A DNA stretch of 64,000 bases from Luteibacter sp. UNC138MFCol5.1 (GTDB lineage Bacteria > Pseudomonadota > Gammaproteobacteria > Xanthomonadales > Rhodanobacteraceae), in NCBI RefSeq assembly GCF_900110505.1, contig NZ_FODZ01000001.1:824861-888860 (forward strand), in the 5' to 3' direction. Below the pieces are notes generated by a model that worked only from the letters and a program-made list of their open reading frames with translations, was not told where the DNA came from and searched no databases. Below, one piece after another: positions 1 through 10,624 of this stretch (position 1 is its first letter; every line of letters starts with the position of its first letter). The position numbers and the translations under genes were made by a program.

Positions 1-433
1 GGGTCTCGAGCGGAATCCCCTGCTCGCGCAGGAACAGCCCGGGGGCTTCCGGATCGTCGCTGAAAACGTGCAGGCAGACCGCCGAATGTTCGTCCGCCGT
101 GCCTTCGAGCACGGCGCCGACCAGGCGCGCATCGAACGCGCGCATGAAGCGCATGGCTTCGACGGCGGCCTCGCGGCGAGCGCGCAACGCCTGCGGCTGC
201 GTGTCGGCGTGGAAGATGCGCTGGTGCTCGCGCAACGCATCCTCGATCTCGTTGTTCCGGGGCAGCGCCTGGGTGTCGACGATGCCGAGCCGCTCGGCGG
301 CCTTGAGTTTCGCGTGGTGGAAGTCACGGATGCCATGCTCGCTCATCAGGCGCGCCGCCTCCTGGGCGACGAGGACGCGGTTGCGTTGCGTCCGGTCCTG
401 GGCATGGATCCTGTGGTGTTCGCCTCGTGCCAT
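1..433 (-). CDS. Conserved hypothetical protein, C-terminally truncated by window edge
   Basis: The frame stays open from an ATG at 433 down to the window edge (144 codons seen). The product starts MARGEHHRIHAQDRTQRN and contains an EEA/ARLMSEHGIRDF-type helix, then LVGAVLEGTADEHSAVCLHVF. It resembles a conserved xanthomonadal protein often found beside ponA. The G-T-A-x-x-H-S segment followed by a beta strand is reminiscent of nucleotidyltransferase folds, but this is only an impression. It lies 58 bases downstream of the PBP1A stop on the same strand, so the two may be co-transcribed. Function unknown. The opposite-strand frames here are shadows. Confidence 0.75.
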   Translation of the reverse strand, partial: MARGEHHRIHAQDRTQRNRVLVAQEAARLMSEHGIRDFHHAKLKAAERLGIVDTQALPRNNEIEDALREHQRIFHADTQPQALRARREAAVEAMRFMRAFDARLVGAVLEGTADEHSAVCLHVFSDDPEAPGLFLREQGIPLET

Positions 434-491
434 GACTCACCCCCGTTGAAGTGTTCGTGTACCAGGCGCGCGCACTCTCGCGCGGCGCGCG

Positions 492-3053
492 TCAGAAGAT
501 GTCGTAGGCGTGTTCCTGCTGTTCCTCCTGCTGCTTCTGCGTCGCCTGTTCGCGAAGACGATCGACGTCCTCGACCTTCATGATTTCGTTCATGCCGCCG
601 TTCGAAGGCAGGCCCGAACCCGGATCGACCTGCACCGTCGCGATGCCGGGCGGCATGGCGAGCGCGTGCGAGGGCTTGTCCTTGAGGACGGCGCCCATGT
701 AGTCCATCCAGATCGGCAGCGCCGCCTTGGCGCCGAATTCGCCGCGGCCCAGCGAGCTGAAGTCGTCGAAGCCGACCCACACCGCCGACGAGATGTCGCC
801 GTTGAACCCGACGAACCACGCGTCGCGGTGATCGTTCGTGGAGCCGGTCTTGCCGGCCAGGTCGTCGCGCCCCAGCGCCTTCGCGGCGGAACCGGTGCCG
901 CGCTTGATCACGTCCTGCATCAGCGAGGTGACGAGGTAATCGTTGCGCACGTCGATCACGTGGGGCGCGAGCTTCGGCGCCTCCGAGGCGTTGGCGTGCG
1001 CGTCCGCCGGCAGCACAGCGTCGCCGGTGCCGCCGCCCGCGGTGCCGGCCGTCGCCGGGCGGGCCGGGATCAGCGCCGTGGAGGCCTGCGTGGGCGGGCC
1101 CGGCGGCGTGGGATTGAGCAGGCGCTCCTGGCATTCGGCGCACGCGCGTTCGGGGTTCGCGACGTAGACCGGGTTGCCGTCGCGATCGTCGATCCGCGAG
1201 ATGAAGTACGGCGTGACCAGGTAGCCGCCGTTGGCGAATACCGCGTAACCCCGCGCCATGCTCATCGGCGAGACCGATGCCGTGCCCAGCGCCAGCGACA
1301 GGTTCTGTGGCAGCGCGTCCGGCGTGAAGCCGAAGCGCGTCATGTATTCGCGTGCGAAGCGCAGGCCCATGGCGTCGAGCAGGCGGACGGAGACCAGGTT
1401 CTTCGACTGCACCAGCGCTTCGCGCAGGCGCATCGGGCCGCTGAACTTGTTGTCGTCGTTGGCCGGCGTCCACATGCCGTCCGGGCGCGACGGGTCAGGG
1501 AAGGCGACGGGGGCGTCGTTGACGATCGAGGCCGGCGTGAAACCGCGCTCGAAGGCGGCGGAATACAGGTAGGGCTTGAAGCTCGAGCCCGGCTGGCGTG
1601 CCGCCATCACGGCCCGGTTGAACTTCGACCGCGTGAAGCTGAAACCGCCGACGAGCGCGCGCACGGCGCCGTCCTCGGGATCGAGCGACACCAGCGCGGC
1701 CTGCACCGCCGGAATCTGCGTCAGGCGCCATTCCAGCTGGGCCGGCTCGGACGCGGCCGGCTTGCCTTCCTCGGTGGCGGCATCCTCGTTGACGTCGTCC
1801 TTCACGGCGTGGAACAGACGAACCACGTCGCCGCGCTTGAGCACGGCGTCGGCGCGCGTCGGGGCGGCGCCCGCCCGGCCTTCGTTGACGTAGGGACGTG
1901 CCCAGGCCATCGATGCCAGGCTCAGCGTGACCGTCTCCTTGGGCGAGAGGTACACCTTGGCCTCCTTCGCGCCGGTTTCCGTGACGATGCCGGGGATCAT
2001 GCCCGCGACGCTCGTGTAGCCCGCGAGAACGCGGTCGTAGTCTTCGGGTCCGGCCTGGGCCGAAAGTTCCTCGTGACCTTCGGGGCCGCGGTAGCCGTGC
2101 CGGCGGTCGTAGGCCGACAGCCGGTTGCGCAGCGCCTCGTTCGCGGCGGCCTGGCCGTCGCTGGGCACCGTGGTGTGGACGATGTAGCCCTCGGTCAGTG
2201 CGTCGTTGCCGAGCTTCTCCAGGACCTGCTGGCGAACCATTTCCGCGAGGTAGGGGGCGTCGACCTCGATCTGCTGTTCGTGCGGGAAGGCGTCGTTCGG
2301 CTCGTCGATCGCTTCGTCGTACTCGGCCTTGGTGATGAAGCGGTTGGCCAGCATCTGGCCCAGCACCCAGTTGCGGCGCGCGATGAGGCGCTTGCCGTTG
2401 TTCAGCGGGTTGACCACCGAGGGGAGCTGGAAGGTGGACGCCAGCGCGGCGCTCTCGGCGACGGTGAGCTGGTCGAGGTTCTTGCCGTAGTAGTAGGCCG
2501 CGGCGGCCGCGAGGCCGTACGAGCGGTGGCCGAGGAACATCTTGTTGATGTAGAGCTCGAGGATCTGGTCCTTCGTCAGCTCGTTTTCCATGCGCAGGGC
2601 GATGAACATCTCCGTCAGCTTGCGGGAGTAGAGCTTCTCCGGGCTGAGGAAGAAGTTGCGGGCCACCTGCTGGGTGATCGTCGAACCGCCGGGGCCCTTG
2701 TCGCCGCCCGAGAGCACGACGTGGATGCCGGCGCGCGCGATGCCGTGCCAGTCGACGCCGGGGTGGCTGTAGAAGTCCGCATCTTCGGCGGAAAGGACGG
2801 CGTTCTTCAGTCGCGCCGGTACGTCGGCGATCCGGACCGGGATGCGTCGGGTCTCGCCGAACGAGGCGATCAGGCGGCCGTCCGAGCTGAGGACGCGCAG
2901 CGGCACCTGCATGTGGTAGTCGCGGAGCACCGCCACCGAGGGCAGGCGCGGGGCCAGGAGCCAGTAGGCCACGCCGATGGCGCCCGCCACGAACAGGATG
3001 CCGGCCAGTGCCAGGTACAGCGCATAGCGCAGCAGACGCTTGAGGATTCGCAT
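492..3053 (-). CDS. mrcA: Penicillin-binding protein 1A (bifunctional peptidoglycan glycosyltransferase/transpeptidase)
   Basis: An 853-residue class A PBP that polymerises and cross-links peptidoglycan in the periplasm. A short cytoplasmic tail and one membrane anchor (about residues 8-33) precede a GT51 domain with the catalytic Glu90 in SAEDADFYSHPG and the GGSTITQQ motif near 122. A PBP1A-type inserted domain covers about 320-440. The transpeptidase domain has SxxK at S490, SKN at 550-552 and KTG at 735-737. All catalytic motifs are intact and the length is normal for PBP1A. It is divergent from pilM, the same arrangement as ponA-pilM in Pseudomonas and Xanthomonas. A proline/alanine-rich insert near 648-690 is poorly conserved in the family. 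Confidence 0.96.
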   Translation of the reverse strand: MRILKRLLRYALYLALAGILFVAGAIGVAYWLLAPRLPSVAVLRDYHMQVPLRVLSSDGRLIASFGETRRIPVRIADVPARLKNAVLSAEDADFYSHPGVDWHGIARAGIHVVLSGGDKGPGGSTITQQVARNFFLSPEKLYSRKLTEMFIALRMENELTKDQILELYINKMFLGHRSYGLAAAAAYYYGKNLDQLTVAESAALASTFQLPSVVNPLNNGKRLIARRNWVLGQMLANRFITKAEYDEAIDEPNDAFPHEQQIEVDAPYLAEMVRQQVLEKLGNDALTEGYIVHTTVPSDGQAAANEALRNRLSAYDRRHGYRGPEGHEELSAQAGPEDYDRVLAGYTSVAGMIPGIVTETGAKEAKVYLSPKETVTLSLASMAWARPYVNEGRAGAAPTRADAVLKRGDVVRLFHAVKDDVNEDAATEEGKPAASEPAQLEWRLTQIPAVQAALVSLDPEDGAVRALVGGFSFTRSKFNRAVMAARQPGSSFKPYLYSAAFERGFTPASIVNDAPVAFPDPSRPDGMWTPANDDNKFSGPMRLREALVQSKNLVSVRLLDAMGLRFAREYMTRFGFTPDALPQNLSLALGTASVSPMSMARGYAVFANGGYLVTPYFISRIDDRDGNPVYVANPERACAECQERLLNPTPPGPPTQASTALIPARPATAGTAGGGTGDAVLPADAHANASEAPKLAPHVIDVRNDYLVTSLMQDVIKRGTGSAAKALGRDDLAGKTGSTNDHRDAWFVGFNGDISSAVWVGFDDFSSLGRGEFGAKAALPIWMDYMGAVLKDKPSHALAMPPGIATVQVDPGSGLPSNGGMNEIMKVEDVDRLREQATQKQQEEQQEHAYDIF

Positions 3054-3193
3054 GGAAAAGTGGGGCTCACCGCCGTGTGGTCGAGCGCGAGTATAGAGCC
3101 TGACCGGGTCGGGGGCGGCCCGCGCGATCTTTCGACCCGGTGTGAAGGGGGTTCGCTAACCCGGTGACTCGATTTGTGAATTAGTGCCGGTAA

Positions 3194-4347
<1,154 letters not shown>

Positions 4348-4348
<1 letters not shown>

Positions 4349-5097
4349 TGGCACGCATAAACCTGCTCCCCTGGCGCGCGGAGCGCCGCAAGCAAAGGGA
4401 AAGGGAGTTCTACATCCAGCTGGGCGTCGCGTTCGCCGCGGCGCTCGTCGCGTTGATCGCGTGGTCGTTCTGGATGGACGCGCGCATCGAGAACCAGGGG
4501 GAGCGCAACGCGTACCTCCAGGCCGAGATCAAGCAGCTGGACGACCGCATCACGAAGATCAAGGACCTCGAGAAGGTCCGCTCCGACCTGCTCCAGCGCA
4601 AGCAGATCATCGAGCAGCTCCAGGCGAACCGCTCCCAGATGGTCCACCTGTTCGACGAAATGGTGAAGACGATTCCCGCCAGCGCGCGGCTCTCCGGCAT
4701 GAAGCAGTCGGGCGATTCGATGTCGCTGGACGGCGTCTCCCAGTCGAACTCCAGCGTCGCCGAGTACATGCGCAACATCGAGGCGTCCCCGTGGATGGGG
4801 CATGCCGACCTGCGCAAGACGGAAAACACGCACGACGCCTCGCGCATGCCGTATAGCTTCGGGCTCGACGTTCGCCTTAACAAGCCGGGCGAAGCCGATG
4901 GCGCCGCGCCCGCGGGCTCGTCGACCAGCGCGGCTCCGGCGGCACCCGCCGCCGTTCCGGCCCCCCTGGCGCAGGCCGCTCAGGCGGCGACCGGTCAGCC
5001 CGCGTCCCCGGCTCCCGTGGCCGCGGGGCCTGCCGCCCAGCCAGCCGGGGTGACGACGCCAGCGCCCGCGGCGGCTCCGACGGGAGCCAAGCCATGA
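4348..5097 (+). CDS. pilN: Type IV pilus assembly protein PilN
   Basis: A 249-residue inner-membrane protein of the pilus alignment subcomplex. The N-terminal MARINLLPWR is the conserved PilM-binding peptide. It is followed by a transmembrane helix (about 25-42), a coiled coil (about 45-100) and a ferredoxin-like periplasmic domain ending near 175. The true start is the ATG at 4348 (ATGA overlap with pilM); a longer upstream frame exists but would run through pilM. The last 70 residues are an Ala/Pro-rich tail that makes it longer than typical PilN (about 180-200 residues). Confidence 0.96.
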
Positions 5098-5741
5098 AGT
5101 TCCTCGACGATCTGCGCAATCTCGACCGCCACAACGTTGGCGGCTGGCCGAAGTCGGTCAAGATGTTCTTCACGGGCCTCGTGTTCGTCGTCGTGCTGCT
5201 CGGAGGCTGGTATTTCCAGATCAGCACGCAGCAGGACGACCTCGAACAGGCGGAAGCCCAGGAAGAGTCGCTGAAGGCGGAATTCTCGAAGAAGCAGGCC
5301 AAGGCCGCGAACCTCGAGGCCCTGGAACAGCAACTCGCCGACATGCAGGACATGCTGCGCACGCTGCTTCGCCAGCTGCCGAGCCGTACCGAGATGCCCG
5401 AGCTGCTCATCGACATCTCGCAGACGGCGCTCGCCTCGGGCATCGAGACCGAACTGTTCCAGCCCGGCCCCGAGACGCCGAAGGATTTCTACGCCGAAAA
5501 ACCGATCACGCTGCGCATGGTTGGCACGTATCACCAGTTCGGCACGTTCATCAGTGGCGTGGCCTCGCTGCCACGCGTCGTGATTCTGACGCTGCACGAC
5601 GTCTCCCTGAGCCCGAAGGACAAGGACAGCAAGAACGGCGGCGCCGGCCAGCTGGTCCTCCAGGGCACCGTGAAGACGTACCGCTACCTCGAGGACGACG
5701 AAACAGCCAAACCGGCGACGCCGGGCCAGGGGGCGAAGTGA
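5094..5741 (+). CDS. pilO: Type IV pilus assembly protein PilO
   Basis: A 215-residue bitopic inner-membrane protein that heterodimerises with PilN. It has a short cytoplasmic N-terminus, a transmembrane segment (about 25-43, FFTGLVFVVVLLGGWYF), a long coiled coil with QEESLKAEF (about 45-90) and a ferredoxin-like core containing PSRTEMPELLIDIS and the VGTYHQFGTFISG motif typical of PilO. It overlaps pilN by four bases (ATGA) and pilP by one, so the genes are translationally coupled. Confidence 0.96.
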   Translation: MKFLDDLRNLDRHNVGGWPKSVKMFFTGLVFVVVLLGGWYFQISTQQDDLEQAEAQEESLKAEFSKKQAKAANLEALEQQLADMQDMLRTLLRQLPSRTEMPELLIDISQTALASGIETELFQPGPETPKDFYAEKPITLRMVGTYHQFGTFISGVASLPRVVILTLHDVSLSPKDKDSKNGGAGQLVLQGTVKTYRYLEDDETAKPATPGQGAK

Positions 5742-6268
5742 TGACGCGCATGCATGCCATCGTCCGCCCTCTCGCCGTCGCGCTGTTCGGCGCGCTCGCG
5801 CTCGCGGGGTGCACCCGCGGCACGTCGGACCTGCGCGAGTGGGTCGATGCCGAAAAGCACAAGAAGGGCGAGCCGATTCCGCCTCTCCCCGTGATCCGCA
5901 CGTTCGAAACGTTCGCTTACCAGGACCAGGGTGCGCGCGATCCTTTCAGCCCCAGCACGGCTGAAATGGACACGAGCGCGTCGACGGGTCCGCGCCCCGA
6001 CGAGAACCGCCCCAAGGAGCCGCTCGAGATGTTCACGCTCGACAGCCTGAAGATGGTTGGCACGGTTGGTGCTGGGTCCAGCCTGGAGGCGCTCGTGAAG
6101 GATCCCGGTGGGGTGATCCATCGCGTCCACCGTAATGAGTACATGGGGCAGGCCTACGGCCGTATCACTGCCGTCGGGGAGGATCGCATCGATCTGGTCG
6201 AGCTGGTGCCGAACGGCAGCGGCGGCTGGATGGAGCGTCCGGCAAGCATCGCGGTCGGTGAAAAATAA
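5741..6268 (+). CDS. pilP: Type IV pilus lipoprotein PilP
   Basis: A 175-residue inner-membrane lipoprotein connecting PilN/PilO to the PilQ secretin. A signal peptide ends in the lipobox LALAGC, followed by an unstructured linker and the typical beta-sandwich beginning YQDQGARDPFSP and including LKMVGTV. I use the ATG at 5741, which overlaps the pilO stop; a GTG one codon upstream is also possible. Length is normal for the family. Confidence 0.95.
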   Translation: MTRMHAIVRPLAVALFGALALAGCTRGTSDLREWVDAEKHKKGEPIPPLPVIRTFETFAYQDQGARDPFSPSTAEMDTSASTGPRPDENRPKEPLEMFTLDSLKMVGTVGAGSSLEALVKDPGGVIHRVHRNEYMGQAYGRITAVGEDRIDLVELVPNGSGGWMERPASIAVGEK

Positions 6269-6278
6269 GAACTCGGGG

Positions 6279-8567
6279 ATGACGCACATGACGACCAAAT
6301 CCAATCATCTGCCGGGTAGCGCGCGCCATCGGTCGCGCCGCTGGATCCTCGGCGCCGCGCTGGCCGTGACCGGTGCCTTCGCCGGCACCGCATCGGCCGC
6401 CAACGCGCTGCAGAACGTGACCTACGACGCGCAGCCGGGCGGCCGCGTGCAGCTCACGCTCGCGTTCTCCGAGCGGGCGCCGGATCCGAAGGTGTTCACG
6501 ACCAGCAACCCGCCGCGCATCGCGATCGACCTCGCGGATACGACCAACGCGTACAGCACGCGCCACATCGACATCAACAAGGGTGCCACGTCCGGGGTTT
6601 CCGTCGTTTCCGCCGGCGGCCGCACGCGCGTCACGGTGGAGCTGTTCCGTGACTCCGCGTACAAGACCAGCATCAACGGCAAGAACCTGGTCGTCACCGT
6701 CAACAACGGGCCCTCGGCCGCCACGACGACGACCGCCATCGTCTCCGACCCGACGAAGGCCTTGCCGTCCAGCGCGGGCACGCCGCTGTCGAACATCGAC
6801 TTCCGCCGCGGCCAGAACGGCGAGGGCCGTGTCCTGGTGACGCTCGGCAACGCCGCGTCGACCCCGGAGATGCATCGCGAAGGCGATCGCGTCGTGGTCA
6901 GCCTGCCGGGCGCCACGCTGCCGCCGAACCTTTCCAAGCGCCTCGACGTGCTGGATTTCGCGACGCCGGTCCAGGCGATCGAGCCGAGCTCCCGTCCCGG
7001 CGGTGCGCGTCTCGACATCCGCACGCGCGGTGAAGTCGAGGTGTCCGCCTACCAGAACGGCACGGAGTACGCGATCGAAGTCGCGCCGAAGAAGGTGGCG
7101 ACGCCGGTCGGCAAGGCCGCCAAGGGTCAGGAACCGACCTATTCCGGTTCGCGACTGACGTTCAATTTCCAGGACATTCCGGTCCGGTCCGCCCTGCAGC
7201 TGATCGCCGACGAGGCCAAGCTGAACCTGGTCGCTTCCGACAGCGTCGGTGGCAGCGTGACCCTGCGCCTCGTGAACACGCCGTGGGACCAGGCGCTGGA
7301 CGTGATCCTGCGCGCCAAGGGCCTCGACAAGCGCCGCAGCGGCAACGTCGTCTGGATCGCGCCGCAGAACGAGCTGGCGGCCTACGAGCAGAGCCTCGCC
7401 GATGCCCGTCAGAAGGCTGAGGATTCGGCCGAGCTCATCTCCGATTACATCCCGATCAGCTACGGCAAGGCCGAAGACATCGCCAAGCTGCTGACCTCGG
7501 GCAGCATGCAGGGCGGTGGTGGCAGCACCGGCGGCAGCGTCGCGCGTGGATTCCTGTCGGCGCGTGGCAGCGTCTCCTTCGACGATCGCACGAACACGCT
7601 CCTGATCAACGACACGCCCGACAAGATCCGCGACCTGCGCGAGCTGATCGGCACGCTCGATCGCCCGGTACAGCAGGTGTTGATCGAGTCCCGCATCGTG
7701 GTGGCGACCGACCAGTTCACCCGTCAGCTGGGTGTGCGCTGGGGCGCGCAGGGCTTCTATCACAACAATGCGAACCAGATCGTCGGTACGTCGCCCGATC
7801 TTTCCAGCGGCGGTACGGGTACGGAAGCCGGCGGTACGGGTGGGCTGGTCACCAGCGTCCGCAACAGCGACGTCAACTACGCCAACTCGGTCAACCAGTA
7901 CCTCGCCAACGGTGCCACGGGCAACCTGCCGACCCGCGATCCCTACACGCTGCCGGGCGGATACAACGTCAACCTGCCGGTCTCCAACCCCGCGGGTAGC
8001 ATCGGCCTCGCGATCCTCGGTGCCAACTACCTCGTCGACCTCGAACTGTCGGCGGCGCAGACCGAGGGCCGCAGCGAAGTGATCTCCAGCCCGCGCGTGA
8101 TCACGGCGAACCAGCAGGAAGCCGTGATCAAGCAGGGTACGCAGATCGGTTACGTGACCTACCAGGCATCCAGCTCCGGCGGTGGTGCGCAGAACGCGAC
8201 GGTCCAGTTCAAGGACGCCGTGCTCGAGCTGCGCGTGACCCCGACGATCACCGCCGACAGCCGCGTCTACCTGAAGATCAACGTGAAGAAGGACGCCCTC
8301 GCCGGCAACACGCCGTCGCCGGGCGGTGGCTTCGTCCCCTCGATCGACACCCGCGAGATCAACACGTCGGTGCTCGTCGACAACGGCCAGACGGTCGTCC
8401 TCGGCGGCATCTACGAGATCACCAAGACCAACACCACCGACAAGGTGCCCGGTCTGGGCGACATTCCGGGTATCGGCGTGCTGTTCCGCCGCACGAACCG
8501 CGGCAACAACAAGGCCGAGCTGCTGATCTTCGTCACCCCGCGCATCCTCAGCGACACGCTGCAGTAA
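6279..8567 (+). CDS. pilQ: Type IV pilus secretin PilQ
   Basis: The outer-membrane secretin through which the pilus is extruded. A signal peptide ends in AGTASA, followed by two AMIN-type domains (about 45-130 and 155-270) that bind peptidoglycan. Then come a secretin/TonB short N-terminal domain starting LTFNFQDIPVRSALQLIAD, an NolW domain, and the secretin core with VISSPRVITANQQEAVIKQGTQ and the terminal VPGLGDIPGIGVLFR. The start is ATG 6279 or, with better spacing to GGGG, ATG 6288; the much longer upstream frame runs through pilP and is rejected. It closes the operon and is followed by a strong hairpin. Confidence 0.96.
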   Translation: MTHMTTKSNHLPGSARHRSRRWILGAALAVTGAFAGTASAANALQNVTYDAQPGGRVQLTLAFSERAPDPKVFTTSNPPRIAIDLADTTNAYSTRHIDINKGATSGVSVVSAGGRTRVTVELFRDSAYKTSINGKNLVVTVNNGPSAATTTTAIVSDPTKALPSSAGTPLSNIDFRRGQNGEGRVLVTLGNAASTPEMHREGDRVVVSLPGATLPPNLSKRLDVLDFATPVQAIEPSSRPGGARLDIRTRGEVEVSAYQNGTEYAIEVAPKKVATPVGKAAKGQEPTYSGSRLTFNFQDIPVRSALQLIADEAKLNLVASDSVGGSVTLRLVNTPWDQALDVILRAKGLDKRRSGNVVWIAPQNELAAYEQSLADARQKAEDSAELISDYIPISYGKAEDIAKLLTSGSMQGGGGSTGGSVARGFLSARGSVSFDDRTNTLLINDTPDKIRDLRELIGTLDRPVQQVLIESRIVVATDQFTRQLGVRWGAQGFYHNNANQIVGTSPDLSSGGTGTEAGGTGGLVTSVRNSDVNYANSVNQYLANGATGNLPTRDPYTLPGGYNVNLPVSNPAGSIGLAILGANYLVDLELSAAQTEGRSEVISSPRVITANQQEAVIKQGTQIGYVTYQASSSGGGAQNATVQFKDAVLELRVTPTITADSRVYLKINVKKDALAGNTPSPGGGFVPSIDTREINTSVLVDNGQTVVLGGIYEITKTNTTDKVPGLGDIPGIGVLFRRTNRGNNKAELLIFVTPRILSDTLQ

Positions 8568-8585
8568 GCGCGCTTTGGAGATGAC

Positions 8586-8619
8586 GAGAAGGGCGGCCTC
8601 CGGGCCGCCCTTCTCGTTT
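8586..8619 (+). terminator. Rho-independent terminator after pilQ
   Basis: A perfect 13-bp stem (8586-8598 with 8603-8615, GAGAAGGGCGGCC arm) with a 4-base loop is followed by GTTT, 18 bases after the pilQ stop. The T-tract is short, but the stem is very strong. Confidence 0.85.
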
Positions 8620-8717
8620 CCGGGTCGCCCGGCACGGCACTCCTTACCTCCGGCCCTAAACTTCCGCCGGTTCCTGTGGTCTGATCGGACCTTCAGACTC
8701 TTGCGGAAGTGCCACCG

Positions 8718-9710
8718 ATGTCCGACCTGCCGATCGCCCCCGCGCCTCTCCAGGAGGCTTTCGTCCGTCTGCGGGAGGACCTGACGCGAGGCATCATCGG
8801 CCAGCCCCATCTGGTCGAGTGCCTGCTGATCGCCCTGCTGGCCGACGGGCACCTGCTCGTGGAAGGCGCACCGGGGCTGGCCAAGACCACGGCCATCAAG
8901 GCGCTCGCCACGCGCGTCGAGGCCGATTTCCACCGCATCCAGTTCACGCCCGACCTCCTGCCGGCCGACCTCACGGGCACGGACATCTTCCGTCCGCAAA
9001 CCGGCAGCTTCGAATTCGAGCGGGGCCCGTTGTTCCACAACATCGTGCTGGCCGACGAGATCAATCGCGCCCCGGCCAAGGTGCAGTCGGCCTTGCTCGA
9101 GGCCATGGCCGAGCGGCAGATCACGATCGGGCGGCGAACCTGGCCGCTGCCGGATCTCTTCATGGTGATGGCCACCCAGAACCCGATCGAGCAGGAGGGC
9201 ACGTTCGCGCTCCCCGAAGCCCAGCTCGACCGCTTCCTCATGCACGTCACCATCGGTTACCCCGACGCCGACGCCGAGCTTTCGATCCTGCGGCTTGCCC
9301 GGAACCAGGCCCGTGAGGCGTTGCATCCGGCACCGCCGCCGCGCCACATGCTGACGCCGCATGACGTCTTCGCCGCCCGCGACGCCGTGCTCGCGGTGCA
9401 CATGGCGGAGCCGCTGGAGCGATACATCACGCAACTCGTCGTCGCCACGCGCGAGGCGGGCAAGTACGGCGCGGAGCTCGCCCGCTGGATCGCCTGGGGC
9501 GCCAGCCCGCGCGCCACGATCGCACTCGATCGCTGCGCCCGCGCGCACGCGTGGCTCGCGCGCCGCGATTACGTCCTGCCGGAAGACATCCACGCCATCG
9601 CGCACGAAGTGCTGCGCCACCGCGTGCTCCCGAGCTACGAGGCGGAGGCCGAGGGCGTGCGCATCGACGCGGTGATCGACCGCCTGCTGGACCTCGTGCC
9701 GCTGCCGTGA
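8718..9710 (+). CDS. MoxR-family AAA+ ATPase
   Basis: A 330-residue MoxR ATPase, probably a chaperone acting with the downstream von Willebrand factor A proteins. Walker A is GAPGLAKTT (about 50-58), Walker B LADEINR (about 111-117) and sensor 1 ATQNPIEQEGTF. The ATG at 8718 has GCGGAAG eight bases upstream; a GTG at 8709 is less likely. It is the first gene of a six-gene set (to 15719) in the order MoxR, DUF58, DUF4381, BatA, BatB/C, BatD, the usual order of the Bat aerotolerance locus. Confidence 0.95.
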   Translation: MSDLPIAPAPLQEAFVRLREDLTRGIIGQPHLVECLLIALLADGHLLVEGAPGLAKTTAIKALATRVEADFHRIQFTPDLLPADLTGTDIFRPQTGSFEFERGPLFHNIVLADEINRAPAKVQSALLEAMAERQITIGRRTWPLPDLFMVMATQNPIEQEGTFALPEAQLDRFLMHVTIGYPDADAELSILRLARNQAREALHPAPPPRHMLTPHDVFAARDAVLAVHMAEPLERYITQLVVATREAGKYGAELARWIAWGASPRATIALDRCARAHAWLARRDYVLPEDIHAIAHEVLRHRVLPSYEAEAEGVRIDAVIDRLLDLVPLP

Positions 9711-10624
9711 ACGCCGTCGCCCCCGTTGCCGATGGGCGCGTCCGCGTGTCGCTGCCCGACCTCATCGCGTTGCGTTCGCGCGTCGCGCGCGCACCGGCAC
9801 CGCCGGTCGTCTCGCGCGCGCAGCGTGCCGGTCAGCGCCCCGGCCGTCTGCACGGGCGCGGCATGGACTACGCGGAATCGCGCGTCTACCAGGCCGGCGA
9901 CGACGTCCGTCGCATGGACTGGCGCCTCACCGCCCGCAGTGGCGTGGCGCATACGAAGCTGTTCCAGGAGGAACGCGAAGGCCGCCTGCTGATACTGCTC
10001 GATACCAATGCGAGCATGCGCTTCGGCACGCGTACGCGGTTCAAATCGGTGCAGGCCGCGCGCGCCGCGGCCATGGCCGCGTGGTACGCCGTGCGCGGCG
10101 CCGATCGCGTGGGCGTGCTCGCCTTCGGTGGACAGCGCCAGCTGTTGCGTCCGCAAGGCGGTGCGCGCGGCGCGCTCGCGGTCGCGGGTGCCATCGCCGC
10201 GTGGGACGCGTTGCCTCCGGGTGACGACGAAACGCTGTCCGCCGCCCTCCAGCGCGCCGGCCGGCTGATGCATGGCGCCTCCCGCGTCCTCATCGTGAGC
10301 GATGGCTTCGCCGTCGACGACGCCGCGCGCGGCCGCATGCTCGGCCTCGTCGCCAAGGCCGAGGTCGCGGTACTCAACGTCGCCGACCCGCTCGAGCTTG
10401 CACAGCCGCCGGCCGGCCGCTATCCCTTCGCGCATCGCGGCGTGCACTACGACGTCGTGTTGCAGGGCGAACGGCAGCGCGAGGATTTCGCGCGGAGCCT
10501 CGGCGAAGGCCATCGTCGCCTGACCGCGCTCTGCACGGGGCTCGGTCTGCGCGAACGTACGCTCGACACCAGTGCCGATCCGCTCGACGCGATCGTCGCC
10601 CTGCTGGGCGCGAGGACGCGCTGA
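9707..10624 (+). CDS. DUF58 domain protein (vWA-like)
   Basis: About 305 residues. It contains the DUF58 signature GMDYAESRVYQAGDDVRRMDW followed by LLILLDTNASM, a vWA-type fold with a MIDAS-like D-x-N-x-S. The start is the GTG at 9707, overlapping the MoxR stop by four bases; longer upstream frames run through the MoxR gene. Such proteins accompany MoxR ATPases in Bat operons. The molecular role is not established. Confidence 0.93.
   Translation: MNAVAPVADGRVRVSLPDLIALRSRVARAPAPPVVSRAQRAGQRPGRLHGRGMDYAESRVYQAGDDVRRMDWRLTARSGVAHTKLFQEEREGRLLILLDTNASMRFGTRTRFKSVQAARAAAMAAWYAVRGADRVGVLAFGGQRQLLRPQGGARGALAVAGAIAAWDALPPGDDETLSAALQRAGRLMHGASRVLIVSDGFAVDDAARGRMLGLVAKAEVAVLNVADPLELAQPPAGRYPFAHRGVHYDVVLQGERQREDFARSLGEGHRRLTALCTGLGLRERTLDTSADPLDAIVALLGARTR

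Noticed and set aside
510..3167. 885-codon open frame on the plus strand opposite PBP1A
   Set aside because: Antisense shadow caused by high GC at third positions; the minus frame has full PBP1A motifs.
6165..9620. 1151-codon minus-strand frame opposite pilQ and the MoxR gene
   Set aside because: Arg/Asp/Val-rich shadow translation with no motifs; crosses the terminator and two well-supported genes.
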